From assembly GCA_027424065.1 (NCBI GenBank), contig DAIBYH010000028.1:1-6957 (forward strand): a stretch of 6,957 bases of DNA. The letters run 5' to 3'. This document shows positions 6,574 to 6,957 of this stretch, piece after piece (position 1 is the first letter of the stretch; every line of letters begins with the position of its first letter). The DNA is from Candidatus Parcubacteria bacterium (GTDB lineage: Bacteria > Patescibacteriota > Minisyncoccia > UBA6257 > 2-01-FULL-56-20). A program made the translations under genes and the position numbers. The notes beneath the pieces are model-generated. The model saw nothing but the letters and a program-made list of their open reading frames with translations. It was not told the DNA's origin and searched no databases.

Positions 6574-6646
6574 GGGCACTTAACTCAGCGGCTAGAGTGC
6601 TTCCTTTACACGGAAGAAGTCGGGGGTTCGAATCCCTCAGTGCCCA
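6574..6646 (+). tRNA. tRNA-Val, anticodon TAC
   Basis: A complete 73-nt cloverleaf. The acceptor stem GGGCACT/AGTGCCC has seven perfect pairs. The D stem is ACTC/GAGT, and the anticodon stem CTTCC/GGAAG encloses the loop TTTACAC with anticodon TAC at 6607-6609, reading GUA and probably other Val codons. The variable loop is AAGTC. The T stem GGGGG/CCCTC (one G-T pair) encloses TTCGAAT, and the discriminator is A at 6646. CCA is not encoded (CAA follows), so the 3' end must be completed by tRNA nucleotidyltransferase. The last 17 bases plus the next C are duplicated at 6792-6809, and an inverted copy of the T-arm follows 14 nt after the tRNA. Confidence 0.97.
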
Positions 6647-6672
6647 CAACCCAACAAAGAAGGGATTCGAAC
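6626..6672. repeat. Inverted copy of the tRNA T-arm in the trailer
   Basis: GTTCGAATCCCT (6626-6637, T-loop and 3' half of the T stem) and AGGGATTCGAAC (6661-6672, downstream of the tRNA) are perfect 12-bp inverted copies 23 nt apart. In the unprocessed precursor the trailer could pair with the T-arm and compete with the cloverleaf. The pairing is visible in the sequence; any effect on maturation is inference. Confidence 0.8.
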
Positions 6673-6809
6673 GCCGGAACCGAAATTTTCAGCAGAAAAT
6701 TTCGGCGAGGCGGTGTCCAGAGCCCGTGCGAGCGACGGCCTGCGCTACGCCGGAGGCTTCGGCGAGGCGAGCGAGCGCGGGACTCGCGGGAGAATCCCTC
6801 AGTGCCCAC
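6630..6809. repeat. 18-bp direct repeat of the tRNA 3' end (att-like)
   Basis: GAATCCCTCAGTGCCCAC occurs at 6630-6647 (the tRNA 3' end plus one base) and again, unchanged, at 6792-6809. The copies are 162 bp apart. Duplicated tRNA 3' ends are the usual trace of site-specific integration (attL/attR), but no integrase or other gene lies between them, so this is either a remnant, a gene-less mini-element or a tRNA-tail duplication. Confidence 0.75.
6680..6705. repeat. Perfect 11-bp AT-rich hairpin after tRNA-Val
   Basis: CCGAAATTTTC (6680-6690) and GAAAATTTCGG (6695-6705) are exact inverted copies around AGCA. It stands 33 nt after the tRNA. No T tract follows (next is CGAGGCGG), so it is not a classic terminator, though it could mark the RNA 3' end or be part of a repeat element. 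Confidence 0.8.
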
Positions 6810-6834
6810 TTCGCCACGCCGAAGCTACGACGGG

Positions 6835-6942
6835 AGCTCGACTTCGCTCTTTGAGTTCCGTCGTAGCGAAGGCGGACATTACCATATCGAAGATTGAGCG
6901 CAGCTCGACTCCGCTCTTCGAGCTCCGTCGCAGCGAAGGCGG
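6835..6942. repeat. Two 41-bp direct repeats, last 120 bases of window
   Basis: Segments 6835-6875 and 6902-6942 match at 37 of 41 positions, both starting AGCTCGACT and ending AGCGAAGGCGG. All four differences are T in the first copy and C in the second. The first copy is the right half of a hairpin whose 10-bp stem GCTACGACGG (6824-6833) pairs with CCGTCGTAGC (6858-6867). The second copy lacks that left arm but folds internally through AGCTCGA/TCGAGCT. Together with 6706-6791, which is GC-rich with several short palindromes, there is no convincing gene from 6647 to the right edge. The window ends GGGCGCCC and then a T-rich run that may be a terminator continuing beyond the edge. Confidence 0.75.
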
Positions 6943-6957
6943 GCGCCCTTTTATTTT

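Noticed and set aside
6606..6809. Minus-strand ORF of 67 codons ending GTEGFEPPTSSV
   Set aside because: The end is the antisense of the tRNA-Val T-arm and acceptor, a well-known false ORF; its GTEGF start is the antisense of the duplicated tRNA 3' end. It is not a gene.
6938..6957. Intrinsic terminator at the right edge (GGGCGCCC then T-rich)
   Set aside because: The GC palindrome has no room for a loop and the sequence stops at the edge, so a real hairpin cannot be shown from this window.

Overview
The window looks like an ordinary housekeeping stretch of a GC-rich bacterial chromosome, most likely from a Patescibacteria/CPR lineage (Parcubacteria-like). That placement is an inference. It rests on the rpmF-nusB-rnc cluster, compact overlapping genes, the near absence of Shine-Dalgarno motifs, and palindromic intergenic repeats around a tRNA. 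TAA, TAG and TGA all serve as stops, so the code is standard table 11. Nearly everything is on the minus strand. The exceptions are one small membrane protein gene and one tRNA.

Reading the minus strand from right to left there are three transcription blocks. (1) 6308-3892: a DUF805 protein, a DUF2127 protein, a PAP2 phosphatase and a thioredoxin reductase, tightly packed; trxB also has its own apparently leaderless promoter. (2) 3507-1441: groES-groEL, behind a strong sigma70-type promoter with a compact CIRCE-like palindrome at the start site. An unusual inverted pair of degenerate heptamer tandem arrays fills the groES-groEL gap. (3) 1339-1: rpmF (L32; too short for ordinary ORF calling), nusB and rnc (RNase III, cut by the left edge). 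This block starts at a promoter whose -35 element sits in the loop of a GC-rich hairpin just after groEL, and it has a probable intrinsic terminator/attenuator between rpmF and nusB.

On the plus strand, a 71-residue two-helix membrane protein (3693-3908) is divergent from groES and overlaps the end of trxB tail to tail. At the right end is tRNA-Val(TAC) at 6574-6646. About 310 bases of repeat-rich, non-coding DNA follow it: a 12-bp inverted copy of the T-arm, a perfect 11-bp hairpin, an 18-bp duplicate of the tRNA 3' end 162 bp downstream, and two 41-bp direct repeats. A C/G-rich cluster of three hairpins lies between the DUF805 gene and the tRNA.

By function, the genes cover protein folding (GroES/GroEL), rRNA processing and ribosome assembly (RNase III, NusB, L32), thiol redox balance (TrxB) and the envelope (PAP2, DUF805, DUF2127). 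I see no new enzymatic or defence system. The points that merit a second look are regulatory and structural: the heptamer palindrome within groESL, the compact CIRCE-like operator, the promoter inside a hairpin, the leaderless trxB, and the tRNA-tail repeat module.
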